DNA of 64,000 nt. It comes from Ichthyophis bannanicus (lineage: Eukaryota; Chordata; Amphibia; Gymnophiona; Ichthyophiidae). The notes under the pieces were generated by a model. The model saw only the letters and a list, made by a program, of their open reading frames with translations, was not told the DNA's origin and searched no databases. Within the stretch, counting starts at the first letter, position 1. Each line of letters opens with the position of its first letter. The stretch lies in NCBI GenBank assembly GCA_033557465.1, contig CM066032.1, positions 1,317,046,025 through 1,317,110,024 on the forward strand. The letters run 5' to 3'. Position numbers and translations under genes: made by a program. This document shows, piece by piece, positions 24,160-34,904 of this stretch.

Positions 24160-25475
24160 CTATCCTTGCAACCCTGGGCATGCATAGTCTCAATGTAAAA
24201 TAGTTAAATAGTCAAGTGTCACATCCCAATATGCATGAAAGGTCCTGTGTGTTTCCTGCGATGAGCATGACTCCCAGCCAGAGCACGGCAGCAGCAGTGT
24301 CTTGGATATGTCTGTCATGGCCAAAGTAGCAATCCAAAAATAATACTGTCCATCCTAGGCATGTGTCCCACTCGCAGAGGTCAAACATCCTATGGCACCA
24401 TTTTCCAGGGAAAGTTCCATGATGTTGTGTCTCCCAACAGGTGGGTGATGGCGATGCCACATGCACTGTAATAGATGTGTCTGGTTTGTTCTCTGCCCTG
24501 TGTTGAGAAGAAGAGAAATATTGTATTGGTATGCACCTTGCAACATCAGCACAAATTGCAGAGAGTCAATCATTAAGAAACATATAATAAAGGGACACAC
24601 AGGCAAACATGACATGATCACAACACAATAAACATTGCATGTTGGGGACATTTTGAATTGGAAGCATACACACGGGTGTCACATGGATATGGTTCTGTCC
24701 ATTCCCATGTGACACAGGCGTTTCAGAGCTCCATCCTATGTGCATCAGCATTCGTGAACAGAGAGCCAACAAGAAATGTATATCACACAAACAGTAAATC
24801 ATTAACATGTAAAGGCTGATGTCATTACCAAAAGAACAAAGGTGCAAACTACCTTGTGCTTGCATCAGGTGTATGTCTTGGATCCTCTGAACCACTCAAA
24901 GGCCATAACAGGTCACAGTGAAGGGACACAATGTCAGCGATATATGTAGAATCTCCATGTCACCATGTCATGCCGATATCTGTGATACAAAAAGCAGGCC
25001 AACAGTGGTATGTCAGAATACAAGACACAGTTCTGTTCCCAACGCACAACACATGTCCACAATGGTTACACGGTAAACACCAGTAAGGTAGAGATAGCAC
25101 AGTCACCACCGCCCCCCAGGTGTACAGACCCCTCACAACACATGATAATGTAAAAAGCCTGAACACTGTATCATCACACAGCCAACACAAGAACACACAC
25201 ACACAGTATGCTAAGGGCAGCGTGCCAGCAGTAGCATATGGCCTGTATGTCCACATAAAGGCCCTGTGAAATGCAATGATACCCTGGTGTTGGCTGATGG
25301 TACATTGTCGGGGAAGGGTGCATGTGTAGGCCACCACCCAAAAACCTACAACCTCCACACACATGCAGCTCTGTTGGACATGTCCCAGAGACAGTGTTGC
25401 TGAAGACAGGACAGGAACACATGGGGATATGTGTGCCAACAGCAAGATATGGGTTAGGGAGGTGCAAGGAAAAGA
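24160..25475. other. non-coding body of giant element, copy 1
   Basis: Region 3' of the transposase on the minus strand. AC-rich with only chance-looking open frames; no domain or RNA gene seen. Confidence 0.35.
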
Positions 25476-25574
25476 GGTGAATCACAACATGTGGACAATA
25501 TGACAGATCACCGAGAACATGTGTTCCCCCTGACTGCTGGCACAGACAATATAGCTGTAGGTCCACCTACCCCA

Positions 25575-27956
25575 GACCACAGCATGTTGGCTGATGTGTG
25601 TCACCACGGGCACGTACAGGGGGGCACGTCGGATCATCCTCCAGACCCTCATTAATCTCTGCAGGGATATTGTGCCTGAGAGCAATGTTGTGCAGGATGC
25701 AACAGTCTGTGGAGTATATTGTAAGGCGCCGCCTGTCCTATCCAGACACCTGAAGTGACTCTTCAAAATGCCAAAGGTGCGCTCTATGACAGAGAGGCTG
25801 GTGGCATTGGCCTCATTGTACCTCCGCTCTGCACGTGTCCGTGGTTGACGCACAGGGTTCAGCAACCAGGGGCGACACCCATATCCTGCATCACCTGTAG
25901 AAAGAAAAGAGGTAAGTTAAAGCAGGAGCTCATGTCCCCTCAAATGGACACAGGTATATATGTGCAAAACAAATGCATAACACATCCTGAAAGAAACATA
26001 TGACATCACAACTTTGCAGTATTGCAACATTGAAATATGATGACACAAAAGAACCACATGGCCTATCTAGTCTGTCCGTCCATATCAACAGGTACAACAG
26101 TCCCCTTTTTACCTTTATAGATCCTCTGTGTTTGTCCTATGCTGTTTGGAATGCAGTTACTGTCCTCATCTCTACCACCTACACTGTGAGAGTATTACAG
26201 GGATCCACCACCTATTCAGTAAACAAATATGGTGGCATGTCACCCCTGAATCTATCTCCCTCCACCCTCATCTCATGTTCCCTCATAGCTGAACTTGCTT
26301 ACAATTTGCAGAGGCTCTCTCCCTCAACATATATGCCAGGGAGGTATTTCTACATCTCCATGATATCACCTCTATCCCTTCTTTCCCCAAGGCGTACATC
26401 CTAAGATCCTTCGGTCTGTCTTCATATGCTGTATAATGAAGACCACTAATCATTTTAGTAGCCACCCTCTGCACCGACCCCATCCTGTGCACATCCTTTT
26501 GAAGGTGCAGTCTCCAGAATTGCACACTATACTCCAAATGAGGTCGCACCAAAGACATATAGAGGCATTCTCCCTTCCTGTTTTATGCTAGCCATTCATC
26601 TCCGTATGCACCCAGCCAGCATTCTAGCTCTTGCCATCGCCTTTTCAACCTGTTTAGCTACTTTGACATCAGCAGACACAACCACGCCTAGGTCCCGCTC
26701 TTCTGTAGTGGACAAGAGTACTTCACCCCCTATACAATAGTGCTCCCTTGGATTGCTTCAGCCCAAAAGCCTGACCTCACATTTCCTACCATGACATCCC
26801 AGCTGGCCAATTTAAGACCATTCATCAAGCTTAGCTAGATCACTCCTCATGTTTTTTACAGCTTCCTGGGTGTGAGTGGGGGAACCTAAGAAACACCAGA
26901 CAAGGGGTAGCTGTATGGAATGGCGAAAACATAATATGTAACAACCACACAAATGCTCGCATCCAATCAACCAGCATCACACAGGGTGCATTTGGAGGGT
27001 AACCCCCCCCCCTTCCCCCTATATCCCACACAGGCAGATGACACACACACACAATGAGGGATCTACTCCAAGACACACATTTGCACATACGCCTAGTCAC
27101 ATGAGCACCATGTGCATGTCAGAAATGGGAAACACCCACCCAGCAATATGCAGTCCTCACACTGTCCTCAAATTGTTGGAATTGTGCCGAGTGATGCAGG
27201 ATATAGGCGTCATGGGTGGACCCTGCAAACCTGGGTACCACATTCAGAATATGCTGATATGCATCACAGACAACCTGAACATTCAGGGAATGATAGTGTT
27301 TGCGGTTGCGGAACACTACCTCCCTGTCTCTTGGCGGGACCAGGGCAACATGTGTGCAATCAATAGCGCCCATCACGTGTGGTATCCCTGCTAACACCTC
27401 AAAGGCCTGGTTCAGGGTCCACCACTGTAGCCTAGTGTGTGGAATGGCAATATAATTCTGCAGCCGGCTAACCATGGCACGCAGTACTTGGTGGAGACAG
27501 CGTGAGAAGGAGGGTGGCTCATGTCACCCACTGCAGCCACAGATGACTGGAAACAGCCAGAGGCAAAAAAATGTAGGGCAGCAAGGAGCTTGACCAAACC
27601 TGGTATGGCATGTGACCGATCAGTCAGGGGCTCGAGATCAGGTCTTAGATCCTCATAGAGCTCCCTAATAGCCCCTCTGCTCAGTCGGTACAGGGAGATG
27701 ACCTGGTCCTCTCGCATGCCCTGGAGCTAGGCCCTGAGCCTGTAGAGGCGTAACTGGTGAGCCTGCACCTCAGCACGCCTCCTGCGCCGTGCAGGCACAG
27801 CCCCTGCCTGCCCTGCCCCCACAGCTGCAGGTCTGATTTGCTGTGGGACTACACCCATGCCCTGTGCCTCAGCCCCATAGACACCATCTCCCCTGTCACG
27901 CAACCGCACCACCTGCCCACCTTCCGCTGCAGCTACAGCCAACACAAAGGCCGCCA
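25575..27956 (-). pseudogene. HARBI1-like: HARBI1-like Harbinger transposase, spliced, damaged (copy 1)
   Basis: The likely start is the ATG at 27956 (MAAFVLAVAAAEGG). The frame runs to a TAG at 27729-27727, after which the next frame continues in phase with MREDQVISLYRLSRG. The DDE residues are all present: Asp in MGAIDCTHV (27361-27359), Asp in STHDAYIL (27211-27209) and Glu in SVIERTFG (25784-25782). Exon 1 ends at 27140 before GTGGGT and exon 2 starts at 25894 after CTACAG. Joining them restores LLGDAGYG, a conserved HARBI1 block. Frameshifts lie near 27,510 and 27,160, and a small deletion near 25,700 shifts the C-terminus. A LINE fragment sits in the intron. The family cuts and pastes DNA with a Myb-like partner. 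Confidence 0.85.
26005..26875 (-). mobile_element. CR1-like LINE 3' fragment in the transposase intron
   Basis: Frame 26558-26283 encodes the RT C-terminal block VRPHLEYSVQFW followed by VQRVATKMI. Sequence to 26,875 continues with the same order of phrases as the CR1-like copy at 9.1 kb, but strongly diverged. It probably belongs to a sister family. Confidence 0.7.
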
Positions 27957-28129
27957 TAAGCTCCACCCATCTTGCTCCTCTAACACACTCAAACACAGAC
28001 ACCACTTCAGTAAACAAGACACACACCACACAGAAACACAGCCACACAATACAACCAACACCAATCACAAACCCAGTCACGCTCCACAATACACCTGATT
28101 CTGACTCGCTACTTCCGTCACTGCCAACG

Positions 28130-28691
28130 CACACCTTCTCTCTCCCTCACCTACAAAAAACCCCTCAACGTGCAACATGTGCTCAGGACTATTTATAGGA
28201 TTTTTTTACGTAGCGCGTGTTGCGCGTGTGCAGGTGCACGAGCACGATGGCTGCGCATGGCGTATGCCCCACACACATGCAGCACTGCGCATGCACCACA
28301 TCTCACGTGCAAACATACACACGCACCCACTTCCTGCATCTGCATGGCGCATGTGCAATGTGCACAGCCAACTGCGCATGCGCAGTGTGCACATGCTGCA
28401 TAGTTGACTGCGCAATGCGCAAGCATGCATTTCCCGCTTCTGGGCGGTGCATGCACAATGCGCACAGCCAACTGCACATGCGCAGTGTGCATGGTGGCAG
28501 TGCGTACGCTGCGTAGTTTACTGTGCAACGCGCAAGCACGCATTTCCCGCTTCTGGGCGGCACATGCACAATGCGCACAGCCAACATGCTCACACAACTG
28601 CGCACACGCAACGTAGAAAACCCTATAAATAAACCTGTACACGTGCTGCATGTTGAGGGGTTGTTGGTAGGCGAGGGAGAGAGAAGGTGTG
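28130..28691. promoter_or_regulatory. symmetrical bidirectional promoter between transposase and Myb-like gene A
   Basis: Two 71-bp arms (28130-28200 and 28621-28691) are inverted copies. Each carries CCTATAAATA as a TATA box facing outward, then a GTTGAGGGGTT start-region block and GGGAGAGAGAAGGTGTG. Between them lie tandem segments of about 130 bp with GCGCATGCGC palindromes (28,374-28,391 is the best) and related ACATGCGCAG sites. These match the vertebrate NRF1 consensus and could drive both genes. The left arm points at the transposase (27956), the right arm at the Myb-like gene (28916). Confidence 0.75.
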
Positions 28692-29849
28692 AGTGAGAGA
28701 GAGAGAGAGAAGCAGGTGTCTAGTAGAGCTAAGTTAGTGTGTTGTGGGTCAGAGTGGTAGAGGTTGGGTTGTGGGGGATAGGTGTGAGGTACAGCAGGGG
28801 ATACAAAGAGGAGGGGAGGCAAGGAGCAGGTGAGTGAGAAAGGAGGTGAGGTAAAGAGCAGATACCAGGGAGAGGGGGGAGGTATGAGGTGGAGCTGAGA
28901 AGGGCAAGAGAAGGAATGTCTGACAGGGAGATGGAGCCACAGGACAGGGCAGGAGTGGAGAGGGAGAGGGACAGAGAGAGGGAGAGGGAGGTGGGGCCAC
29001 CTGATGAGGAGGAGATAGATATGGCAGGGAGTGTGGTGGAGGCTGCAGGCCCATCAGCCCAGCCCACACAGGGTCCTCTCACTACAAAACGTAGGTGCAT
29101 ACCAGTGCCAGCTCTGCAATGGAAGAGGGCTCAGAAATTCACCCAGCAGGAAAACCACATCCTGCTGGCGTCTGTTCTTGAAAATTATGATGTCCTATAC
29201 GGACGACTAAGCAACACCACCACTGTTGCAACACGCACCCAGGTGTGGGAGGAGGTGCAGGAGGCAGTTGCACAGGCAGGGGGCCCAAGCAGAGACCTCG
29301 ACAGCCTCTGGAAGAGGTTCAACGACATAAAGAGGGGTGTGCGTGCACACATGGTGGCAGAGCGGCAGCATGCCATGGGCACTGGAGGGGGAGGCCCCTT
29401 TACACCCTCCCTAACACCCCTGGAGCAGGAGTTGGCGGAGCGGCTAGGGCCAATATACCTCTATGGACTGCCAGAGGCACTGGACACTGCCCATCACCAG
29501 GCAGGTGGGTACCCAAAATCACCCCTTTGTTGCTCCCAACCCATAGAGTACCTGCCCTTTGGATATGCATCAGGCTTCTTATTAGCACCTCCTCATACCT
29601 GCTCCCCTGGATCATCTCCCACCCTCTGCCTTTGGCTCATGAGTGTGCTGTCCCCCATTCCACCACTTTTACTCTGTGTTTTGCTGCCCTCCAACCACAT
29701 GTTTCATTAGCATCATCCCTTTTTATATCTGCCCTGCACATGTGGCTACATGTCTGCTACAAGCCCCCTCTCAGACCTGTACGTGTTATGTCTGTGTCTA
29801 ATCTAAGCACTGCTGAGCAGGGATGGTCCTTCTGTGGGATAATGCACAC

Positions 29850-31323
29850 CAGGGGTCCTCAAACATTCTAAACAGGGGGCCAGTTCACTGTCCCTCAGAC
29901 CATTGGAGGGCCAGAATATAGTTGAAATAAACACTATGAACAAACCCCAACGAACACTACATAAATGCAAAATACAGAGAATGTTTCCTAACATTTTGGT
30001 TTTGCTTTTCCAGTGGCAATTGCTCTAGCCATGTTAGTCTGGTTTCTTTGGGTCTTCTACTAACTCCCCATCATCTGCTTTCCATTTGTCCTTTCATCCC
30101 ACGTCTAGTATTGTTTCCATTCTCTGTCTACATCTGCTTTAACATAGTAATCTTTCTCCTTGTGCTCTTTCCGCATTCCTAGTTCATCCACTCAAATGTT
30201 AGACCTCCATCCTCAATCCCCACTTACTCTCCCACTATCCGTCCAATTGTAGATATCTCTTACCTCCCTCAAAAAGTTTTTTCCCCTCACCATTTCATTT
30301 GCCCAGCTCCATCCCATTCTGATCCTCGCCCAACCTCACCTCCCGTCTATTTCCAGCCACACCCAGCATCCGCTCCCCTCTGGTCCGTGCATCAGCCCAT
30401 TTCCAGTCCTAGCCCCCCATCAGCCCATTTCCAATCCTATCCCTGGACCAACATCAGCCCAGTACCAGTCCTAGCTCCACATCCATTTCCAGTCCTATCC
30501 AAGTCCCTCCATAAGTGCATTTCCAAACCCCAGCCCCCCAAAAGCTCATTGATAGCCCTCTCCTACCCCCACCATCAGCCCATTTGCAATCTTAGCACCC
30601 CCAACAGCACATTTCGATCCCTATCCTAGGCCCTCTATCAGCCCACTTCCTGTCTTAGCCCCACACTCAGTCCATTTCCAGTCCTAAGCCCCCCATCATC
30701 CCACTTCCAATCTTACCACCACCCATAGGCCATGACCTGTCCTAACCCCCTCCCCCCCATCAGCACACTTCCAGTCTTACCTCTCCCCCCCATAGCCAAT
30801 TATCACTCCAAACCTCCTCCCCCCCCCATCAGGCCAACTAAGGTACAAAATAAACCAAACACAGCTACTGCTGCTGCTTCCACCATGGCAGCAGCAGAAT
30901 CAAGCATTCCGTGGGCCCCCCCCCCTGCACTGCAGCATCCTCCATGCGGCTTCAGTGTGGGCTTGTCAGAGCCATGTGAAGGGATAGTATCCCTTTCTCA
31001 TGGCCTTGTCAATCCCGCCACGGGCCTGATGGAAAATCCCATCAGCCCCACGGCGGGATTAACTGAGCCACGAGAGGAGAAGCTCTTTCTGTTTGCGCGG
31101 CTCTGTCAGCCAACACTGAGGCTGCATGGAGGACACTGCAGAGCAGGGGGAGCCCCGCGGCAGCAGGTTTGTAAGGTTTTAATCTAGCTGGGCTGCTGCT
31201 CAATGAATGCTGCGGCCCTGGGTAGCCTGAGGACTGACAGCGGCGACAAAAACACCCGTCGGGCTGCATACATGTCCTTGGCGGCCCACGTGTGGCCCTC
31301 ATCCCGTAGTTTGAGGACCCCTG
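29850..31323 (+). mobile_element. non-autonomous hAT-type element A in intron 1 of gene A
   Basis: The termini are CAGGGGTCCTCAAAC and, reversed, CAGGGGTCCTCAAAC. Flanking octamers ATGCACAC and ATATACAC agree at 6 of 8 positions, as expected for an old hAT target duplication. The interior has a pyrimidine-rich segment (30,012-30,320), a C-rich minisatellite (30,360-30,850), a CTGCTGC/GCAGCAGCAG segment near 30,885-30,915, and a small inverted repeat near 31,010-31,060. No transposase. Confidence 0.85.
30360..30850 (+). repeat. minisatellite, about 30-bp unit, inside element A
   Basis: Degenerate repeats of CATCAGCCCATTTCCAGTCC followed by TAGCCCCC. The same unit fills parts of the elements at 50.7 and 56.2 kb. 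Confidence 0.85.
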
Positions 31324-32728
31324 ATATACACATCGATGTGTGTGCTAGGTACTGGCCTATAATAGTGGTAGCAGGAGCTGTAGTGGTAGCTATGTAGCAC
31401 ATGTACAGGCCACAGCCAAACACACATTGATTGTGGGGTGGATGTGTTACACAGTTGTATGTAGTTGAACCATGCAAACCAATCTGTGCTGTGTATGGTC
31501 TTCCACAACCCAGGTGACTACACAACCATGGCCCCAGCTGAGGAGGAGGAGGTGCAATTGGCCGAGGATGTGCCAGAGCCCCAGCCCACAATGTGACGGG
31601 ACCCCCAAGCACACACGTGCAGCCTGAGCCAGAGGACCACACCCCAGATGTCACTGCCACAGAGGGCTCCGAGGTGATCACAACACACCACCCCATTCAT
31701 GCACCAGCGCCAGATGAAACCCCTCCACCAGAAATGGACCCAATCATTGCAGAGCTGCGGACACACACTGCTGCAGCACGGTGCAATGCAGAAGGTGGGT
31801 AACAGCATACCCCACGATCCCGACGGGGTTGTTCTAACATCCACAAAATGATTGCATATTGCCCACATAGCATAGCGTTCTGATGTTGGGGGGGTTGTCT
31901 TATGTTCTCTGTGATTCTACCTCCTGTAGCATGACTTGTCAGGTGTCAGCATTTGTGAGGGGCTCACACATATGCACACTGTTCTTGCCCATATACCCCC
32001 ACATAAGCCCAAAGAGAAAAGCAATGATCGTAGGTCACCCAGACACCCTATGTGACAGAGACCTCATCATGGGTATTGTCATGCAGCATAATTTGACAAC
32101 ATAATCTGCAGTGTGTGCCAGCATTATAGAAATGGGGGCACCCCAGATATGTGTATGTGTGTCTCAGGCCCCCTCAGATCATCTGACCTATCCCAGACAA
32201 GCAGTGTGCAGACCTGGCATTGACATATTAAACTGTGGCAATGTGCCATGTGTGAGATCTGTGATTCTCAGGACCCCTCATCCAGACCCCTTCCAGACAT
32301 GGGGATGGCTCATGGGAGACACAGATCTAAAAGTTGGTAGGTTTGGCAGGCATGACTGTTCTGCAGACTGCTCTTCTGAGATATGCGTGACATGTGTGAC
32401 ATGTGTATGTGTGACAGTTGGTACTGGAGAGGAATCTCACATATCACCCTCTGTCCCACCCACAGGCACTCATCAGGCACTCCAGCGTCTATACATGGCT
32501 ATGAGAGAAAATACCAGGGAGCTGTGGATGATCCGGGAGGAGATGCAGTCGGGGGCGCTTGCCCGCATTGCGAATGCCATGGAGGACATTGTGGGCCTAA
32601 TGCGGCAGCAAGCACCAGCACCAGCACCAGTACCAGCACCAGCACCATCACCTGAGGCACCAGGACAAGGTGCAGTACCGCGGGCGGCCACACAGGAGGT
32701 GACTGCGGGTCTAATAAACAGCTGTTAA

Positions 32729-33565
32729 CCAGTACATACGTGTGTTTTCCAATATTTGTGCCTGTGTTCCCCTAGGTAGTGTGCAAATGCATGTTCTGTC
32801 CCGCACACAGGCCCCTCGATGGTGGGTTGTCTGTACTGGCAGGTATCACTGCACAGATACCATCACATGCTGTGTTTGCCATGCACTGTGTCAGATCCCA
32901 GCCCCTGGGCTGCAGTGTGGCGGTTTACACATCCTCCCGGGTTGCACAGGGGGAATGTCCTAAAGCTACATGTCCAGTGTTGGGAGCCATCACAGTTTTC
33001 ATCCTTTCATACCCGCTACATTGGACGCACATGTGTGACCATTGTCCCTGCCTGCAACACTGCCTACATGCCTGCCCCCCCCCCCACAAACGTATATGGT
33101 TACTCACCAACCATTCCTGTGACATCTTACCCTGCCAGTGCAGACATAGTGGTTTGCCAGTTCTACTATTGGCACACAGGCATGTTGCATCAGAAACGGT
33201 TCCCACACATTGCACACAGCATGCACGTGCCTCCGTATCCTGGGACGTCCTCTACATTGCAACATCTCAGGGTCCACCCTGGTCTCACACACCTACACAC
33301 ATGGTCAGCCCCCATGACTGCATGTGGAGCCAGTCCACGTATGCCACCCATGTCTACCTTTACTACACATACCTGTCTACACACATATCCCATGCTTGCA
33401 GCCATAGTGTGTTGGTAAGGGAGACACGTGACCATTGTGAAATATGATCAAATGTGTGTATTTGTATACAAGTAACAGGAAAAACACAAGCAAACCCCCT
33501 CCCATGCTGCATGACAAGTGATGGAACACAGGACAGCACAGGGCACATGTGTGGACATCACAGGT
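32729..33565. other. spacer between the two convergent Myb-like genes
   Basis: Sits between the 3' end of gene A (plus) and the 3' end of gene B (minus). It holds a run of 11 C near 33,077 but no recognisable gene. Confidence 0.4.
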
Positions 33566-33569
33566 GCTA

Positions 33570-34422
33570 TTACACACTCCTGTGATACCCTTCAGGGGAT
33601 GGCCGCCGACATGGGAGACGCTCCACCTCGGCGGCCACCCGCTGAATGGCTTCCATCAGCCACTGGTATGTGTGCCCCAGAAAATGGACATGGTGCTCCA
33701 AGCCATCCAGGGCACACACTTGCCACCACACACACACATGGTGCCAGGGGTCTGTGTGCTGGCATGTGCATGCGACCTGTGTGTGACCTTGGATGGTGTA
33801 TCCACATGCTGTGGCAGGCGGGAGCCCACAGTGCCCTGTGCTGCCCTGTGTTCCCCTTCACCCTCCCACACCCACACATCCTCCTCCTCCCACCCTGCCA
33901 ACTCCCACCCGCCCTCCACATCCTCTTCCACCTCCCCACCCACACATCCTCTTCCACCCCTCCCCCCACCTCCACATCAGCCATGCCCTCTCCCTCCCCT
34001 GCCACCCCGCCACCCACCCCTTCCATGCCCTCATCAGCCCCCTCCTCTGCTGCAGTGTGGGCCGGCTCTTCTGCCTCCTCCTCCTCTGCCTCGCCTCCCA
34101 GCTCCGCCACATCCTCCACCAACACCACCTCCATCTCTGTGGCATGGTGGGCAGGGGAGCGCCTCAGGACATATGCTGATGTGGTGGGGTCATCATCGTT
34201 GACATCACCCTCTGTGGAAGATGACAGTCATCAGCACATTATTATGTGTGTAACATAGCACATGTACCTATGCAGGCACCACACAGGCTGCTGGGCCAAT
34301 GTGACATCTGTTACTGGGCAGCCAGGTCGCCAATACTCACTGTCACCCTTGCCTCTGGAGGCGGGCAAGGTAGTCCTGGTGGTGGAGGCGCAACTCTCGC
34401 CCCTTCTTCCGGAGATCCTCTA
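33570..34422 (-). pseudogene. Myb/SANT-like Harbinger partner gene B, exons 2-3 only (copy 1)
   Basis: Exon 2 (about 34422-34341) follows CATCCACAG and encodes VEDLRKKGRELRLHHQDYL, matching VEDLRKKARELRARYPRF of the better copy at 53.9 kb; a TGA lies in frame just before its donor. Exon 3 starts at 34211 after TTCCACAG and is Glu-rich (EEEEAEEPAHTAAEEG). It changes frame in a C/T-rich stretch and ends with a helical segment (HTYQWLMEAIQRVAAEVE) and a stop at 33572-33570. Exon 1, with the first half of the Myb-like fold, is not found; a DIRS element and tandem repeats now occupy intron 1. Confidence 0.7.
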
Positions 34423-34551
34423 CCTGTGGATGTGAAAAGAATGGGTGGGGGCATCAGTGACCGTTTATCTCTGGTGGGTGGCCAACATAAACAAACATCT
34501 GTGTGGGCAGCATCTTGCTGCTCCTGCTCTACAGCATACTTACACACCTGT

Positions 34552-34690
34552 AACAGGTGATCTCCAGGAACAAATCTGCACATGTGGGTATCGCCGGGAC
34601 CAACTGAGCCTGTGTGGGAATCCTCCCCAGCATCCTATAGGAAACCTTTTGGGAGCATCCCACTGCGCCAGCGTGCTGCCTTCCCACCTT
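34552..34690 (+). repeat. DIRS left inverted terminal repeat
   Basis: Matches the reversed 40718-40865 segment. Shared landmarks are CACATGTGGGTATC, GAGCCTGTGTGGGAAT and GAAGCATCCCAC or its GGGAGCATCCCAC form. Confidence 0.85.
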
Positions 34691-34824
34691 TCACACCTGC
34701 CTCTCTCAAGTTGAGCTGAAAGCTCATACAAAGAGAGATAGATAGATAGGGAATGAGAGAGAGAGAGACAACTCCTAGGGGAGATGGGTGGGTTGTGAAG
34801 GCTTATTCCTGCTGTTCCCAAAGA

Positions 34825-34890
34825 TCACCTGTTACAGGTGAGTGACTATGTCATCTCCAGGAACAAGCAGCAAGTAGTCATCACATGTGA
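34825..34890 (+). repeat. DIRS internal complementary region
   Basis: Contains ATCACCTGTTACAGGTGA, a palindrome joining the outer edges of the two terminal repeats. CATCTCCAGGAACAAGCAG and CACATGTGAGG follow, repeating the right-end sequence. In DIRS elements such a region templates circle formation (family knowledge). Confidence 0.75.
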
Positions 34891-34904
34891 GGACACCCTA
34901 GATG

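Larger units (their letters stand above)
28916..32728 (+). pseudogene. Myb/SANT-like Harbinger partner gene A (three exons, one frameshift)
   Basis: Exon 1 (28916-29504) encodes an Arg/Glu-rich leader and then a Myb/SANT-like domain (KFTQQENHILLASVL through VWEEVQEAV and LWKRFNDIKRGV, residues about 77-143). It stops at CAG|GTGGGT. Exon 2 (31514-31794) follows ACCCAG and is acidic and Pro-rich; a one-base loss near 31,592 puts a TGA in frame. Exon 3 (32466-32728) follows CCACAG and encodes a C-terminal helix (LYMAMRENTRELWMIREEM) and a PAPAP run, ending at TAA. Phases agree at both junctions. Harbinger Myb-like proteins bind the transposon ends and import the transposase into the nucleus (family knowledge). 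An hAT element occupies intron 1. Confidence 0.8.

Noticed and set aside
28193..28822. 209-codon His/Ala/Cys-rich minus frame
   Set aside because: It runs through the CG/CA-rich promoter repeats between the divergent genes and reflects their composition.
33549..34202. Pro/Ser-rich plus frames of over 200 codons
   Set aside because: Antisense to the Glu-rich exon 3 of Myb-like gene B.
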